Below the pieces are notes generated by a model, which did no database searches, was not told the DNA's origin, and saw only the letters and a list, made by a program, of their open reading frames with translations. From the NCBI RefSeq assembly GCF_047496725.1, contig NC_132980.1, positions 11,300,572-11,364,571 on the forward strand: a stretch of DNA of 64,000 nt, in the 5' to 3' direction. Origin of the DNA: Anoplolepis gracilipes. Taxonomy: Eukaryota; Arthropoda; Insecta; Hymenoptera; Formicidae. Of the stretch, positions 60,862 through 64,000 are shown piece by piece. The position numbers and the translations under genes were made by a program. Every line of letters begins with the position of its first letter. Within the stretch, counting starts at the first letter, position 1.

Positions 60862-63125
60862 TGAAAATTTTTCAATTTTGCTCTCTAAAAGTAGTATAAA
60901 TAAGTTCCAGAGCAAAAGAGTTATGTGTGAGAAATGCAATATTCATTACCTACCTGCATTTTAGAAGAGTGCAAATTATATAGAGAACGGCTATGGAATT
61001 ACTCAACTGTGTGTGCGATCAAATTCTACAATCTTTCTCTTAATCGTTGTTATATATACATTATTGTTTTTCAAAGCAGCGAATATATAGGGCAACTAAT
61101 TAGAACGGAACATCGAACAAACATGTATCTAAACGATAGAGATAATTTCGCGCTACTTTACAAATTCCATAACTTGTATATTTTTATTGAATTTATATAT
61201 CCAACGTATAAGATTGACGCTAAAACTTATTTGTACTACTCACGAATGCGAATGCCGCTGCATTCGACGAATGTTATTTCCGCTTGTTGCGAGCCAATTG
61301 AATCGCTTTCACTTGAATCTCATCGGTGCCACTGCGAATGATATCGGCAGTGAATTACGAGGATGATGAGACATAAGTTACTTTGGGATTTATGACTCGT
61401 CTTCGCCATTGTTAGCTGAATTGTACGGACGCTTTTAAAGCTGATAATTTATTACAAACTCAAAGATATTCACTTTTATTATTGTTAGAAGTTTTAATAA
61501 CGGTTCTCTCTTTGTAATTATTATCTCTTTGATTTTTTATATTTACTTGTATTCTTTGTACTGTTATGCTAGAGCGAACATATAATTGGAATGTTTATTG
61601 TATGTACCAGAGGATTAACAATCTTGCGAAAGTTCTAATGACATCGATATGCAAAATGTTAGACTCACCTGTTGCTCTCATGCGTTGCGGATATTTAAAG
61701 AGTATAGTATTTTTTTTTTTTTTGTTTTTATAGAAAAAAAAATGGAAAAACGTAAATATTTCCTAGAATTTTCAATTCTTTTTTTTTTTTTTTTATATAC
61801 TTTGTTTTAAAGAAAACTTGTTTCTTTACGAATCACGTAAAATCTGATTCACGTTATCCATTTTATATAGTTTACGAAATAGTTGTGTTTTATTCCATGG
61901 GAGAATAATTGTTGATGGAAAAAAAATTTATGCATCGAAAGATCTCTGGTACATACATAAGTTTCAACGCTTATAAATAAAGCGTTTATTCGCGCGTCAA
62001 TGTTATATTATAATTATGGACTGGTCCATAATGATATCTTTTTTTTTTTCTTTTGGAAATGTTAATATTTTTTTTTCTCGATTAATTAATATGTACAATA
62101 TATTCGTATAACGAAAACGCGCTTATTGATGAAAGGCTTGCTTAAAAGCAAGATTACTATCGAGACTAAGCAGTTCTCTTAAATATAAGTGCTTATCCTA
62201 GGAAGAGCGTATCGCGCGCCGTTGTATGTGGCCTCGCGTTTTTTTAATTATTATTATTATTATTAAGTTTCAATCGCTAAGCAGTAGTTTTGCGTTTAGC
62301 TACCTCACCATTCATTTCATTGCTATTACGGACGAAAATGTGACGCCGCGCGACGCTCAGTTACATTTTACAGCTGTATTTATTTTTAATCCAGCGGATT
62401 TAATTGCCTTCTCTCCTCTGAAAAAAAGAGAACGAATATTTTTCTTTAGCCGCGGATATTCTTTTTTTTTTTTTTTTAATTTTTTTCCCCAAAGCGAGTA
62501 CGTTTCTTTAGAGACATGGTTTTTGAGAAAACCGTTTGACAAGACTGGGGCGACAATTTTATCGAGTATGATTTCAGCCGTGCTCTATTATTGCCGTAGA
62601 CGTTTATTGCGAACAAAATCGCATATTCTAATCTCTGATCTCCCGCAGATACTCGTGGCATTTATAATAGAATTAGAAAGATAAAATCGTGAAATTGTTA
62701 TTTCGTACAAGGATGTTAAAATTTTTCTTGCGAGCGTATAGAGAATATAATAGAGAAGAGAGAAAAAACAAAAAAAAAAAAAAGAAAAAAAGCGCCGTTA
62801 TATATTGTTGAAATCGTGATTTTCTCGTTTAACAAACAACGACGCTCCCACCGAGATTTTACTCTATATACTTTTAATTATCAGCGTCGGTGTTTTGCGG
62901 CGATAAACCAGAGGTATTAACCGATTATATCTCGAGACACCTTCCTTGCATCGTCCCCTTTTGCATGCTCGTGTACCTTAGCTTGAATATTTCTCGGTCG
63001 GATATAATTTTTGTCGTGAGATCGATGCCTAAGAACGGCATGCAAGCACATACGTAGTAGCGCGTATATTTCCGACATTTAATTAATGCATAAAATAAAT
63101 ATATATATATATATATATATGTGTA

Positions 63126-63178
<53 letters not shown>

Positions 63179-64000
63179 GTAAATATAAATATACATACAC
63201 ATACATAGTTAGAGATTTTTCAATAGCATCTCTCTTCCCTGGATATATCTTTACCGGATGTAGTTTAATGGCCTAACTCTATACAGAGGTATCGTAGACA
63301 ACGCTCTTACAAAACCCCTTTACAAACGAGGTACCTAACGACGGAGAGATATACTTGTGTGCACAATATTGACGCGCAACAATAATACATCCGCCAGCGA
63401 TGTGTATTTTTAATAAGTTGAGATTCTTGCGGTTTTTTCGCGAAATATATTTGTAGAGACTCGGATCCATTATTGACGGCGCAAAGAGAGAGAGAGAGAG
63501 AGAAAATAACACGAGATATAAACGAAAGATTTAAGCCATTACGAGTAAAGTTCTCTATAAAAAAAGAAACCAATACACAAAGACTAATTATGTAATATTT
63601 AAAGGCTAATATAGTAATCTTGTTTTTGAGTGTAGGCGGCTCACGCCTTTTCGCGGGCTGGGCGTATTTTGTCCCTTTAGTTATAATCGTAATAATTGTT
63701 TCCGTTATATGAGAAAGACTACACTGTTTGTCGATTATAATTATAATATATACAAGAGTTGTAAAAAAACGTAAAATAAATATAAATGCTGTAAACACTA
63801 AAAGGAAAGAGAGAGATATGTTACATAGACATTTCCAAATATATCCTTCAAATGCATCAATAAATAATTAAAGACTAAAATTAAAAAAGTATTAAAACTG
63901 ACATATTAATTTGTTTTTTTCGGAAAATTCCAAGCTCTTTAAAAAATTCAAATTTAAAATTTATTATATTTACACAGAGATATTTATTAGAGATTCTTCT
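60862..64000. other. RhoGAP 3' UTR and AT-rich flank, no recognised gene
   Basis: Many poly-T/poly-A runs and AATAAA-like signals (for example near 61974-61980) fit a long 3' UTR. The remaining open frames are short and low-complexity. I see no RNA gene. Confidence 0.5.
63100..63180. repeat. compound (TA)n(TG)n(TA)n microsatellite
   Basis: TA units, then a short GTGTATGTGTGTG stretch, then about 17 more TA units. Confidence 0.95.

Overview
The window is nuclear DNA of an insect, most likely a hymenopteran and plausibly an ant. It has AT-rich introns with abundant CpG, many small TA-flanked inverted-repeat elements, long microsatellites, and multi-exon genes with canonical GT/AG introns and clear insect orthologues. 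The species cannot be named from the sequence.

Layout. Bases 1-12136 hold no gene I can recognise: AT-rich sequence, some GC-richer islands and two kinds of MITE. Bases 12137-22942 (minus strand) hold two full-size ABCG half-transporters in tandem, scarlet downstream of white. These proteins pair to carry eye-pigment precursors. Bases 25411-29844 (minus) encode a class IA PI3-kinase catalytic subunit (Pi3K92E / p110). Head-to-head with it, 32270-35337 (plus) encodes a SID-1-like membrane protein. Converging on that gene, 36631-49519 (minus) encodes acetyl-CoA carboxylase. A small unrecognised reading frame follows at 52588-52824. Bases 55789-60861 (plus) encode a PX-SH3-RhoGAP protein (CdGAPr / ARHGAP32-33 type). 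Bases 60862-64000 are 3' UTR and AT-rich sequence with no recognised gene.

Exon models for white, PI3K, SID-1, ACC and the RhoGAP were built by hand from splice sites and reading phase. All joins keep frame and give family-typical lengths: 683, 1077, 778, 2361 and at least 1532 residues. The scarlet model is complete except for its N-terminus.

White and scarlet work as one transport unit, and PI3K and ACC both belong to nutrient and lipid metabolism, but there is no operon-like logic across the window. I found no clearly new multi-gene system. The points most worth following are a TTAA-flanked 145-bp foldback hairpin and a dispersed repeat upstream of the SID-1-like gene, a MITE ending 8 bases from a scarlet splice donor, a possible alternative ACC first exon that would change the AMPK site, and the small unknown protein.
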